Below, piece by piece: positions 50,218-58,317 of a DNA stretch of 64,000 bases. This DNA is from Streptomyces sp. SID12488. GTDB lineage: Bacteria; Actinomycetota; Actinomycetes; Streptomycetales; Streptomycetaceae. Every line of letters begins with the position of its first letter. Positions within the stretch are counted from its first letter, which is position 1. The translations under genes and the position numbers were made by a program. Below the pieces are notes generated by a model. That model saw nothing but the letters and a program-made list of their open reading frames with translations, was not told the origin of the DNA and did not search any database. The stretch is from the NCBI RefSeq assembly GCF_010548275.1, contig NZ_JAAGLT010000005.1:331555-395554 (forward strand), read 5' to 3'.

Positions 50218-53022
50218 TTACCGGTGTGACGTGAACTCGACGACCTGCTGGTAGGTCGGCCGGTTCTGCCAGCTGATGTTGTAGTGCTTGATGCCTCCCA
50301 GGGTGCGCTGGACGATCGAGTCGGCGCACCACTGGTTGCCCGCCGCGCACAGGGTGTCGCCGGGGTAGACCTGGGCGGCCGTCTTGCCCGCCGCGGCCTT
50401 CAGGGTGCTGATCAGGATGTCCCGGCAGCCGCTGAGCGTGCCGCCGCCGCAGTACTTCTGCGTCAGCCCGCCCTGCACGGCGTCACCGAGGATCGCCCGG
50501 ATGTCCTTGTCGACGTAGCTCCACCAGCCGTACTGGAAGGAGCTTCCCGCGTGCGCCCCGGTCGGGCCGTGTGCGGCCGAGGGTGCCTCGTCGACGGGGA
50601 GGTTGGTGGTGATGGCGGTGTAGAGGTCGGTGCCGAGGCCCGGTTGGAACTCGGCCTGCACCAGCAGGGGCCACCATGCGTCGAGGATGCGGATCGCGTC
50701 GGCGTTGGCGTACGTCTTCGAACCCGCCGATGTCTCCGTGCGCTTGCCGCCCGCTGTCACCCACGCGGACAGCTTGCTGACGGCCGCCGCGGCCGTGGTG
50801 TCGGTGACCGTCGAGCTGTTGACGACCCGCAGCAATTTCGGCAGCACGTCCTCGGCCCGCAGGTCGGTGAGCGCGGCGTCGGCCATCGCCTTCACGAGTT
50901 GCGCCCGCGTCACTCCGCCCGCCGCGACGAGTTTCTTGACGCGGTCCTCCAGGAGGTTGCCGCGGTGGACGGACCCGTCACCCCAGGAGGCGGAGGTGTA
51001 GTCCTTGGCCTGTTTGTTGTTCCAGGAGATGTAGTAGTCCTGGTCGATCGAGTTGGGGTGGGCGGAGGCCGGCGTGTAGTCGGCGGTGTTGGTCGTCGGG
51101 TTCCAGTTCCGCCACTCGTACGCGGACTGTGCCCAGACCGGGAACTCGGCGTCGACGCCGCTCGCGCGCACCGGGTTGTCGCCGCTGTTGTAGTACGCGG
51201 TGTGCGTGGAGTCGGCGTAGAACCAGTTGAACGTGTAGTTGATGTGCTGCACCGCGGCCTGGAAGGTCGCCGGGCTCTTCACGTAGTCGGGGTCGTTGAG
51301 CATCTGGAAGCCGATGATCGAGTCGGCCTCGTGCATGTAGGAGGAACGCAGGTTGGTGTAGGCGACCTTTTTTCCACCGACCGTCGCACGATGGCTCACC
51401 GGGCCGTACTTGGTGCGGTAGACCTGCATCCGGTAGGAGCCGGCTGCCGTGCCGTCGGCCGTGGTCGGCTTCCAGGCATTGGTCTGCTCGAGCTTCTCCA
51501 TCGCGGTGCAGGTGCCGTGGTAGAGGTAGTGGACGTCGTCCTGGCACAGCTCGACCGCGTACGAGTCGATGATGTCCTGACCGGAGGTCGTCGCGCTCCA
51601 CGCGTAGTCCTGGCCGCGGCCGAGTTCGACGTACATGCTCAGCCCCGCGAAGGAGGCGCCGCGCGCGCTGAGGCCCGGGCCCTGGATCTCCTGGAGCATG
51701 AGCAGCTGGGGGGCGAAGTAGCCCGTCTGCGGGCCGAAGACGGCGATCGGGTGGCCGCTGGCCGTCTTGGCGCCGCTCACCACCAGGGCGTTGGACATAC
51801 CGCGCTTGGCGGAGGTGAGGGCGGTGGCCGTCGCCGTGGTGGAGGCGGTGGTGGCGGTCGTGGTGGCGGCGCTGCCCGTGCGGTCGTACACCAGCGGTTC
51901 CTCGGCGACCGTGCCGGCGTCCGGCAGTGCCTCGCCCTGCGGGTCGGCGGGCGTGGTCGCGTAGGGGAAGCTCTCGCCGTTGTGGACGGTGAGGGCGGCC
52001 TCGGGGTCGTTCCGCTCGCGGAATGCCTCCCAGACCTTGGTGCCCTGGACGACGCCGTACTGGGACTGGGCGGCCATCAGCGAGATCGCGTTGTTGACCT
52101 CGCCGCCGCCGCCTGAGCCGAAGAGCGCTCCGATCACGGAGGCCAGTGCGACCAGGTCGGTGGTCTTGAAGTGCTGGATGGTGCCCGCGTTGGTGATCGA
52201 GTCCTTCCAGCCGGTGAGGACGTACTCGCCGGGGAAGGTGCGGGCACTGTCGGAGGCGTCGATGTAGGCGTTGATTCCGGCGACATAGGCGTTGACGTCG
52301 GCGAGCGCCTGCTGGCCGCGGGCGCCGTTGGTGGCGACCGCGTTGTCTATCTGGGCCTGGAGGTCGGCCTCGGTGTACGGGGCGTGGCGCCAGAACTCCT
52401 GTTCGAGGCCCTGGTTGGAGGGGTCGCCGCCCGCGAAGGGGGTGAGCTGTCCGCGTCCGACGTGCCGGAAGACGTCCATCAGCCACAGGCGGTCCTGGGC
52501 TGCGGCGTACCCGGCACCGAACTCGGTGCCGTAACGGGTGGTGCCTGTGATGTGCGGCACACCCGTCTTCTTGTCACGGACGATCTTCACGTCGGTGCGG
52601 CCGGCCGGAGCCAGGGTGGAGGCGACCTGGTCGGCGGCGACCCCGAACGAGGCGTCGTTGAAGAAGTTGTTGATCGTGGTGTTGGTGAGTCCTGAGTAGC
52701 CCGTGGCCAGGTTGGCATAGGGCCCGAGCTGGTCTTCCGCATGCTCGGGCTGAGATCCGAAAGCCTGGTTCAGGAGGATCTGGGCGAGGGTCGCGTTGCC
52801 GTTCTGCCCGGGCGGCAGGATGTCGGAACACTGGGCCCCGCAGTAGTCGTTCGCCGCGGCGGCCTGGGCCTCGGTCGCGGGGGAAAGCGGAGAAAGCGGA
52901 GAAAGAAGACCGGCTATGAGTGTGCATACAGCCGCGGTCTTCAGGAACCCGAAGAGTCCGCGGGGAGTTCTCAGTCTGTCGAAGGTTCTATCGACGGTGT
53001 TGCCTGGGGTGCGCCGTGACAT
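50218..53022 (-). CDS. Penicillin acylase family (S45) amidohydrolase, secreted
   Basis: 934-residue Ntn-hydrolase precursor that matures by self-cleavage into two chains. The signal region is about residues 22-50 (LKTAAVCTLIAGLLSP). The alpha chain has VKIVRDKKTGVPHITGTTRYGTEFGAGYAAAQDRLWLMD. The beta chain begins at Ser410 in RGMSNALVVSG, the nucleophile, and contains GRGQDYAWSATTS and HEADSIIGF-type features. Relatives cut acyl side chains from beta-lactams, homoserine lactones or cyclic lipopeptides. ATG 53022 has GGAGGAG five bases upstream. An Ala/Thr-rich linker before Ser410 (ATTTATTASTTATATA) is likely a loop removed during maturation. Confidence 0.9.
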   Translation of the reverse strand: MSRRTPGNTVDRTFDRLRTPRGLFGFLKTAAVCTLIAGLLSPLSPLSPATEAQAAAANDYCGAQCSDILPPGQNGNATLAQILLNQAFGSQPEHAEDQLGPYANLATGYSGLTNTTINNFFNDASFGVAADQVASTLAPAGRTDVKIVRDKKTGVPHITGTTRYGTEFGAGYAAAQDRLWLMDVFRHVGRGQLTPFAGGDPSNQGLEQEFWRHAPYTEADLQAQIDNAVATNGARGQQALADVNAYVAGINAYIDASDSARTFPGEYVLTGWKDSITNAGTIQHFKTTDLVALASVIGALFGSGGGGEVNNAISLMAAQSQYGVVQGTKVWEAFRERNDPEAALTVHNGESFPYATTPADPQGEALPDAGTVAEEPLVYDRTGSAATTTATTASTTATATALTSAKRGMSNALVVSGAKTASGHPIAVFGPQTGYFAPQLLMLQEIQGPGLSARGASFAGLSMYVELGRGQDYAWSATTSGQDIIDSYAVELCQDDVHYLYHGTCTAMEKLEQTNAWKPTTADGTAAGSYRMQVYRTKYGPVSHRATVGGKKVAYTNLRSSYMHEADSIIGFQMLNDPDYVKSPATFQAAVQHINYTFNWFYADSTHTAYYNSGDNPVRASGVDAEFPVWAQSAYEWRNWNPTTNTADYTPASAHPNSIDQDYYISWNNKQAKDYTSASWGDGSVHRGNLLEDRVKKLVAAGGVTRAQLVKAMADAALTDLRAEDVLPKLLRVVNSSTVTDTTAAAAVSKLSAWVTAGGKRTETSAGSKTYANADAIRILDAWWPLLVQAEFQPGLGTDLYTAITTNLPVDEAPSAAHGPTGAHAGSSFQYGWWSYVDKDIRAILGDAVQGGLTQKYCGGGTLSGCRDILISTLKAAAGKTAAQVYPGDTLCAAGNQWCADSIVQRTLGGIKHYNISWQNRPTYQQVVEFTSHR

Positions 53023-53247
53023 GGCAGCTCCTCCGGACCGGGGGGTGGGCCACTCCGAACGGAGTGGGCCAGAGGTTACCGCCGGTATCCCCGCTATAGA
53101 AGATGAACATGCGTCACTTTTGAACAACGTGGTAGAGCAATTGCGTTGGAGGGGTACGGGGGCACTTCGAGGCGCTGGAAGCACTCGCGGTCCGGCTCCG
53201 TGCTCAACAGGTGTTGCACAGACGGCCGACAGTTTCGGGAGGTAACC

Positions 53248-53400
53248 GTGAAGGGTGGTCCGGCGGACGGCTTAGAGCCGTTGACGTCGGTCCCAAGGGG
53301 GCCCGGCGAACGGCTTATGGCCGTCATCGGAAAACAGATGGAGCCGAATGGCGTGTCGATACGTCTATTCGACGACGTCCGTTCGACGACGCCGAAGTGA
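53248..53400 (+). CDS. Possible small protein (50 residues), contains a TTA codon
   Basis: Short frame starting GTG with GGGAGG five bases before it, ending 38 bp before the zinc-ribbon gene. It encodes GPADGLEPLTSV... and ends DDVRSTTPK. Leu9 is TTA (53272-53274), so if real it would need the bldA tRNA. Two similar hairpins (ACGGCT...AGCCGT and ACGGC...GCCGT) lie inside it. It could be a leader or a chance frame. Confidence 0.4.
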   Translation: MKGGPADGLEPLTSVPRGPGERLMAVIGKQMEPNGVSIRLFDDVRSTTPK

Positions 53401-53438
53401 CCGAAGTACAGGTGCAGATGTGACGGAGGTGCAAGGCG

Positions 53439-54044
53439 ATGGCCGGTTTCCGGAGTCTGGCGAGACAGGTGCGGGACCCGCGGTGCGATCTGGCACTGCG
53501 GCGGTACTCGCTCCGTAAGTGCCTTGAGCGATTCGCCCCTTACGGGCACAGGGCGACCTGGGACCATCTCTGCTCCCGGGCCGGGTTCGGCCCCGAGGAC
53601 CGCTCCCCCGATCCAGCGCGGCTCGTGGCCGCACTGGACGAGCTGGAGGAAGCGCGCTCGGTCTGGCTGGCCTACGAGGTGGAGTTCGCGAAGCGCCGCA
53701 AGAAGGAGAAGTTCGACGGGCTGCGCCGGCCCGGAAGCGTGGACGACTGGCATCGGCTGACCTGGGGTGGGTTCGGGGTGGCCTGGTGCGACGACCCGGG
53801 GGTGCACCCCCATGAATCGCTGGCCGAGGTGCTGCGACGGCTGATCACCGCCCTGGAGCGCGAAGCGGGCTCGGTGTGCCCGGTGTGCGACGGGGAGCGC
53901 CTCTCCTGGAAGTACGACCTGGCCCATGAGCCGTCGTCGGGTCCTGTCTGCACGGAGTGCGGCATAGTGGTGCCGCGGCCCGTCCTGACCCCCGAGGCCC
54001 TGGCGGAGTCCAGGCGCGGACGGCTGTTGCTCGCGTCGGCCTGA
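53439..54044 (+). CDS. Zinc-ribbon hypothetical protein
   Basis: 201-residue soluble protein. A mostly helical N-terminal two-thirds (FRSLARQVRDPRCDLALRRYSLRKCLERF) is followed by a zinc ribbon (CPVCDGERL...CTECGIVVP). The ATG follows GGAGG at nine bases. It is conserved in Streptomyces as I recall, with no known role. It is followed after 89 bp by the BKACE gene. Confidence 0.75.
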   Translation: MAGFRSLARQVRDPRCDLALRRYSLRKCLERFAPYGHRATWDHLCSRAGFGPEDRSPDPARLVAALDELEEARSVWLAYEVEFAKRRKKEKFDGLRRPGSVDDWHRLTWGGFGVAWCDDPGVHPHESLAEVLRRLITALEREAGSVCPVCDGERLSWKYDLAHEPSSGPVCTECGIVVPRPVLTPEALAESRRGRLLLASA

Positions 54045-54133
54045 GCACGGCGGGGGTGCGCCGGGGATGCCGCACCCCCGATCGAACCGGATGGCCGGCG
54101 CCTGTTGTCAGTGGTGACTGGCACCATCGGGGC

Positions 54134-54856
54134 ATGACGCAGGTGTGTCTCAACGGGTCCCGGGGCGCCGCGGACGGCGCGCTGGTACCGATGTCGCCGG
54201 GCTCGATGGCCGACTCCGCGGCCGATGCCGTCCTGGCCGGGGCCACGGACGTCCACGTCCATCCCAAGTCCCCCTGCGGACAGGACACTTTGTCGCCGCG
54301 CGCGGTCTCGGCGACGCTGGCGGAGATCCGGGCACGGGTCACCGTGCCGGTCGGCGTGACCACGGGCGCCTGGGCCGAACCGGATCCGGCGCTGCGGCTG
54401 GAGCGGGTCCGGGGCTGGACAGTGCTGCCCGACCACGCCTCCGTCAACTGGCACGAGCCGGGCGCGGAGGAACTGGCCGCCCTCCTCATCGGCCTCGGGG
54501 TGGGCGTAGAGGCCGGCATCTGGTCCGGCACGGACGGAGCGGCGCGGTTCGCGGCCTCCCCCCTCGCCCCCAGGGTGCTGCGTGTCCTCGCCGAGGTGAC
54601 GGACACCGACCCGGACACGGCCGAGACGACCGCACACACCCTCCTCGCCGACCTCGCCGGATCACCCCACGGCCGCCCGATCCTGCTGCACGGCGAGGAC
54701 GGCGGCGCCTGGCCGGTACTCCGCCTCGCGGGCCGACTGGGCCTGGCGACCCGAATCGGCGTGGAGGACACCCTGTACCTGCCGAACGGCGAACGGGCGG
54801 TGTCCAACGCCCAGTTGGTGAGGGCAGGGCTGGCAGAGTACGCGCGCCCCCTTTAG
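54134..54856 (+). CDS. Beta-keto acid cleavage enzyme (BKACE, DUF849)
   Basis: 240-residue TIM-barrel enzyme, somewhat shorter than the usual 280-300. It starts TQVCLNGSRGA and has the zinc motif DVHVHPKSPCGQDTLSP. The later segments are ILLHGEDGGAWP and GVEDTLYLPNG, where Glu-Asp contacts substrate. Family members use acetyl-CoA to split beta-keto acids and form acetoacetate (the 3-keto-5-aminohexanoate cleavage type). The substrate is unknown. Confidence 0.84.
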   Translation: MTQVCLNGSRGAADGALVPMSPGSMADSAADAVLAGATDVHVHPKSPCGQDTLSPRAVSATLAEIRARVTVPVGVTTGAWAEPDPALRLERVRGWTVLPDHASVNWHEPGAEELAALLIGLGVGVEAGIWSGTDGAARFAASPLAPRVLRVLAEVTDTDPDTAETTAHTLLADLAGSPHGRPILLHGEDGGAWPVLRLAGRLGLATRIGVEDTLYLPNGERAVSNAQLVRAGLAEYARPL

Positions 54857-54857
54857 T

Positions 54858-54903
54858 GGCGCGGGGCTGTATCGATGTGCGGCTCCGCCGCGTGGGCGCG
54901 ACA
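54858..54903. repeat. Intergenic repeat matching 33265-33313 (inverse orientation)
   Basis: Begins two bases after the BKACE stop. It holds GCGCGGGGCTGTATCGAT and GGCTCCGCCGCGTGGGCGCG, the reverse complement of the first unit at 33265-33313 with a few changes. GCGGCTCCGCCGC forms a short stem, so it may also end transcription. Confidence 0.7.
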
Positions 54904-54994
54904 AGCCCCCGCCGGCCCGCGGACAGACGACAGACCGTATACCAGCAACAAATCCCGTAGCTCCACACCTTTCCCACAAGGAGAGTTGGCGGCG

Positions 54995-55009
54995 ATGAAA
55001 CCAACCTGA
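54995..55009 (+). other. Four-codon leader frame before the RNA ligase gene
   Basis: ATG AAA CCA ACC TGA, with AAGGAG 11 bases upstream. Its stop overlaps the ligase ribosome-binding site (TGAGGAG), which would favour stop-start coupling. It is not a proven leader peptide. Confidence 0.35.
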
Positions 55010-55019
55010 GGAGCCCCCG

Positions 55020-56087
55020 ATGTCGACGCTGCGCGTCACCGCCGAAGTCCTGACCATCCATGAGCACCCGAACGCCGACGCACTCGAACTGGCCCAGGTG
55101 GGCCTGTATCGCGCCGTCGTCGCCAAGGGGGCCTACCGGACCGGCGAAGCGGCCGTGTACATCCCTGAGCAGTCCGTCCTGCCGGGCGAACTCGTCGAAG
55201 AACTGGGCCTGACCGGGCGGCTCGCCGGGAGCAACTCGGACCGGGTCAAGGCTGTACGGCTGCGCGGCGAGCTCTCGCAGGGCATCGTCTGCCGACCCCG
55301 CGCTCTCGACGGCGTCGACCTCGACCGGGCGGCAGCCGACGGCACCGACTTCGCGGAGCCGCTGGGCATCGTCAAATGGGTGCCGCCGATCCCGCCCACC
55401 ATGAACGGCGACGTCGAGTCCGCGCCCGACCTCCTGAGCTGGGTCGACATCGAGAACATCCAGCGCTACCCCGGCATCTTCACACCGGGCGAGCCCGTCG
55501 TCCTCACCGAGAAGCTGCACGGCTCGGCCTGTCTGCTCACGTATCTCGCGGACGACGGGCGCGTCCAGGTCTCCTCGAAGGGATTCGGCGCCAAGTCCCT
55601 TGCCCTGAAGGAGGATCCGCGCAACCTGTACTGGCGTGCGGTGACCGCCCACGGCGTCGCCGAGACCGCGGCCCGCCTCGCCGAGCGGCTCGGAGCGCGC
55701 CGGGTCGGCATCTTCGGCGAGGTGTTCGGGGCGGGTGTGCAGGACCTGACGTACGGCGCGGACGGACGGCGCGAGACGCTCGGGTACGCCGTGTTCGACG
55801 TGTCGGTGGAGGTCGATGGAGAGGTGCGCTGGCTGGACCCGGAGGCGCTGCTGGAGGGCCGACTGCCGCTCGTACCAAGGCTGTTCGAGGGCCCGTACGA
55901 CATCGACCGGGTCCTGGAGATCGCGAGCGGGCGCGAGACGGTGTCCGGGCGGGGGCTGCACCTGCGGGAGGGTGTCGTGATCCGGCCTGCCGTCGAGCGG
56001 TACAGCGCGGTGACCGGCGGGCGGGCGATCGCCAAGGCGGTCAGTCCGGCGTATCTGACGCGCAAGGGTGGGACGGAGTACGAGTAG
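55020..56087 (+). CDS. ATP-dependent RNA ligase, DraRnl (Rnl5) type
   Basis: 355-residue RNA-repair enzyme. The N-terminal OB-like module ([19 protein letters not shown], residues 16-34) resembles a tRNA-binding domain. The nucleotidyltransferase domain has motif I LTEKLHGS (catalytic Lys about residue 164), [15 protein letters not shown] (motif III), REGVVIRP (motif IV) and AKAVSPAYL (motif V). ATG at 55020 has GAGGAG six bases upstream. It seals 3'-OH/5'-phosphate nicks in RNA in the known Deinococcus enzyme; the target here is unknown. Its 3' end overlaps soxR by 47 bp, tail to tail. Confidence 0.85.
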   Translation: MSTLRVTAEVLTIHEHPNADALELAQVGLYRAVVAKGAYRTGEAAVYIPEQSVLPGELVEELGLTGRLAGSNSDRVKAVRLRGELSQGIVCRPRALDGVDLDRAAADGTDFAEPLGIVKWVPPIPPTMNGDVESAPDLLSWVDIENIQRYPGIFTPGEPVVLTEKLHGSACLLTYLADDGRVQVSSKGFGAKSLALKEDPRNLYWRAVTAHGVAETAARLAERLGARRVGIFGEVFGAGVQDLTYGADGRRETLGYAVFDVSVEVDGEVRWLDPEALLEGRLPLVPRLFEGPYDIDRVLEIASGRETVSGRGLHLREGVVIRPAVERYSAVTGGRAIAKAVSPAYLTRKGGTEYE

Positions 56088-56556
56088 CCGGACCGGTGCC
56101 CTTCCTCTCCACCATCAGGCGGGATCCCGCCTGGCGTTCGCCGAAGACGTCGTCCGGGTTGGACAGGACACAGCCCTCCAGGGACAGGCAGCCGCAGCCG
56201 ATGCAGTCGGTGAGATGGTCCCGGAGCCGGTTCAACTGCTTGATGCGCTCGTCGAGTTCGGAGCGCCAGTTCTCGGAGAGGCGGGACCAGTCCTCGCGGG
56301 TGGGGGTGCGTTCCTCGGGGAGCTCGGCGAGCGCCTCCCGGATCGTGGCGAGCGGGATGCCGACGCGCTGCGCGGCCCGGACGAAGGCGACCCGGCGCAG
56401 CGCGTCACGGCCGTAGCGGCGCTGGTTGCCCGGAGTGCGGCGGCTGGTGATGAGGCCCTTGGACTCGTAGAAGTGCAGGGCGGAGACGGCTGCGCCGCTG
56501 CGGGCGGCGAGCTGGCCGACCGTGAGTTCGTGGATCTTCTCGGGAATCTGGGGCAC
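56041..56556 (-). CDS. soxR: Redox-sensitive MerR-family regulator SoxR
   Basis: 171-residue [2Fe-2S] activator. It has a winged-helix DNA-binding domain ([31 protein letters not shown]), a dimer helix and the cluster ligands in [13 protein letters not shown] (C-x2-C-x-C-x5-C). The 30-residue C-terminal tail is typical of actinobacterial SoxR. GTG at 56556 is chosen because SoxR begins [13 protein letters not shown] 56574 is in frame. In Streptomyces it senses redox-active metabolites such as actinorhodin and switches on oxidoreductase and exporter genes; it is SCO1697 in S. coelicolor. Convergent overlap with the RNA ligase gene is 47 bp. Confidence 0.95.
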   Translation of the reverse strand: MPQIPEKIHELTVGQLAARSGAAVSALHFYESKGLITSRRTPGNQRRYGRDALRRVAFVRAAQRVGIPLATIREALAELPEERTPTREDWSRLSENWRSELDERIKQLNRLRDHLTDCIGCGCLSLEGCVLSNPDDVFGERQAGSRLMVERKGTGPATRTPSHPCASDTPD

Positions 56557-56633
56557 CTCTCGAACCCTACCCACAGCCCCTGCCCACAGCGGCCGGCCGT
56601 GGTCCGTTGACAGGGAATCCCCGGCCGACCATG

Positions 56634-56677
56634 CTAAGCAGTTGCTTAGACATAGTGCGTTGCTTGGGCATAGCGCG
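56634..56677. repeat. Inverted and tandem repeats before the MaoC gene
   Basis: CTAAGCA-GT-TGCTTAG (56634-56649) is a perfect inverted repeat. Overlapping it, an 18-bp unit occurs twice in tandem (56642-56659 and 56660-56677, 15 of 18 identical), followed by a partial third TTGCTGGG. It is probably a regulator site region. Confidence 0.55.
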
Positions 56678-56708
56678 GTTGCTGGGAACAGTGGCGAGGA
56701 GGCCGGGA

Positions 56709-57170
56709 ATGGCAGAGCCGAGGATCTTCACGGGTGCGGACGACCTGAAGGCGGCGGTGGGCGAGCAGTTGGGGTACACCGACTGGCTGGAGGTCGACCA
56801 GAAGCGGATCGACCTGTTCGCCGACGCGACCGGCGACCACCAGTGGATCCACGTGGACCCGGAGAAGGCCGCCACCGGCCCCTTCGGGACGACCATCGCG
56901 CACGGCTATCTCACCCTGTCGCTGCTGCCGCTCTTCGGACCGCAGCTGATCAAGGTCGAGGGCGTGAAGATGGGCGTCAACTACGGGACGAACAAGGTCC
57001 GTTTCCCCTCCCCCGTCCCGGTCGGCTCGCGCCTGCGCGCCACCGCCCGGATCGCCGGGGTCGAGGACGTTCCCGGAGGTGTACAGGTGGCTGTCGCCTT
57101 CACCGTGGAGCGCGAGGGCGGCGAAAAGCCGGTGTGCGTCGCGGAGTCGGTGTCGCGGTACTACCTCTGA
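56709..57170 (+). CDS. MaoC-family dehydratase (enoyl-CoA hydratase type)
   Basis: 153-residue hot-dog-fold protein that hydrates or dehydrates enoyl/hydroxyacyl-CoA. The hydratase-2 motif is present: [14 protein letters not shown] (Asp and His), [18 protein letters not shown] and [20 protein letters not shown] 56709 has GAGGAGG six bases upstream. It is convergent with the TetR gene (10-bp overlap of ends). It fits lipid breakdown together with the neighbouring acyl-CoA dehydrogenase. Confidence 0.92.
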   Translation: MAEPRIFTGADDLKAAVGEQLGYTDWLEVDQKRIDLFADATGDHQWIHVDPEKAATGPFGTTIAHGYLTLSLLPLFGPQLIKVEGVKMGVNYGTNKVRFPSPVPVGSRLRATARIAGVEDVPGGVQVAVAFTVEREGGEKPVCVAESVSRYYL

Positions 57171-57808
57171 GCCGCTGAGCGGGAACTGCCCGGCTCCACC
57201 ATCCGCAGCACGAGGTCGGCATAGAGCGCGCCGACCTCGTCCGGCGTACGCGAACCGTTGACGTTGAACCAGCGGGCCACGTCGACGCACAGCGACAACA
57301 CGGCGAGGGTCGTGCCCGGTACGTCGGGCACGTCGAACTCGCCCGTCTCCATCCCGTCCTCGATGATCCCGCGCACTTCGGCGTCGCACTGGCGGCGCAG
57401 CGCGAGGATCTCGGCGCGGGCGCCGGGGCCGAGGGAGTCCAGTTCGTACTGCACGACCCGTGCGGTGGTGCGCCCCCCGGCGTGCCAGCGGACGAACGAA
57501 CTGACGGCCTCCGCGAGCCGTTCGGTCGCGGTGCCCTCGGTCCGCGCCGCCGTGCGCAGGATGTCGACGGCCTTCTCGTGGCCGATCCTGCTGATCCGGT
57601 GGAGCAGCTCTTCCTTGGTCTTGTAGTGGATGTAGAGCGCGGCCGGGCTCATTCCGGCACGGCCCGCGATGTCACGGGTCGTCGTCGCGTGGTAGCCGCG
57701 CTCGGCGAAGGCCTCCACCGCGGCGACGAGCAGCCGCCGGGCCGCGTCGGGGGTCACCTCACCCCACGGCGCCGCCTCGCCACCGGCCGTCTCCTCCGCC
57801 GTACTCAT
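57161..57808 (-). CDS. TetR-family transcriptional regulator
   Basis: 215-residue repressor. The helix-turn-helix is AFAERGYHATTTRDIAGRAGMSPAALYIHYKTKEELL (residues about 32-70), and the C-terminal domain is of the type seen in KstR2/FadR-like regulators (VVQYELDSLGPGARAEILALRRQ). The sequence GAGCGCTTAGA upstream of its start (near 57867) shares GCTTAGA with the palindrome before MaoC. Regulation of the MaoC gene and itself is plausible. Confidence 0.87.
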   Translation of the reverse strand: MSTAEETAGGEAAPWGEVTPDAARRLLVAAVEAFAERGYHATTTRDIAGRAGMSPAALYIHYKTKEELLHRISRIGHEKAVDILRTAARTEGTATERLAEAVSSFVRWHAGGRTTARVVQYELDSLGPGARAEILALRRQCDAEVRGIIEDGMETGEFDVPDVPGTTLAVLSLCVDVARWFNVNGSRTPDEVGALYADLVLRMVEPGSSRSAAQR

Positions 57809-57939
57809 CGCCCGTTCGCCCCTTCCACCGACAGTGACCTCCCACTGTACCGCCGCGGGTGAGCGAGCGCTTAGAGTGCCCGCTCAGGGCTTTCCGGATC
57901 ACTGCTTCGGGATCGGCGCTCCGGGATCAGCGCTCCGGA

Positions 57940-58227
57940 TCAGTGCTTCTCGAAGGGGTCGTACTCGGCGAGCAGCTTCTCCAGCCGGGCCTGGTCGACC
58001 CGGCTGACGATCTGCCCGGCCTCCTGGCGGTCGCGGATGACCTTGGCCAGGGTGAAGGCGGAGGTCACCAGGTAGAGGACGGCGATCCCGAGGAAGCCGC
58101 GCACCCAGGAGTCGGCCTGGAGCCGGAAGATGCCGATGGCGGTCGCCCCCATGGCGATACCGAAGGACGCGACGGCCTGACCGTAGAAGGCCGCCGTGCT
58201 CTGCTGCTTGACCGGTGTCTCACTCAT
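57940..58227 (-). CDS. YiaA/YiaB two-helix membrane protein
   Basis: 95-residue protein with two membrane helices (YGQAVASFGIAMGATAIGIF, FLGIAVLYLVTSAFTLAK) joined by a short loop, then a cytoplasmic tail RDRQEAGQIVSRVDQARLEKLLAEYDPFEKH. It matches the YiaAB two-helix domain. No ribosome-binding site is clear upstream of ATG 58227. The function is unknown. Confidence 0.85.
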   Translation of the reverse strand: MSETPVKQQSTAAFYGQAVASFGIAMGATAIGIFRLQADSWVRGFLGIAVLYLVTSAFTLAKVIRDRQEAGQIVSRVDQARLEKLLAEYDPFEKH

Positions 58228-58317
58228 GGGGACAAGAGTGCGCGGACGCGGCCCGCGCCACATCCGCCGAAGTACTCAGACAGGTACTCAACTCGGCTCA
58301 GTTCGGAGGGAGCGGCC

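Noticed and set aside
46541..50350. Very long minus-strand open frame running through the SDR and beyond
   Set aside because: Only the last 254 codons (from 47302) show SDR sequence and a ribosome-binding site. The rest lies opposite the NamZ and hydrolase genes.
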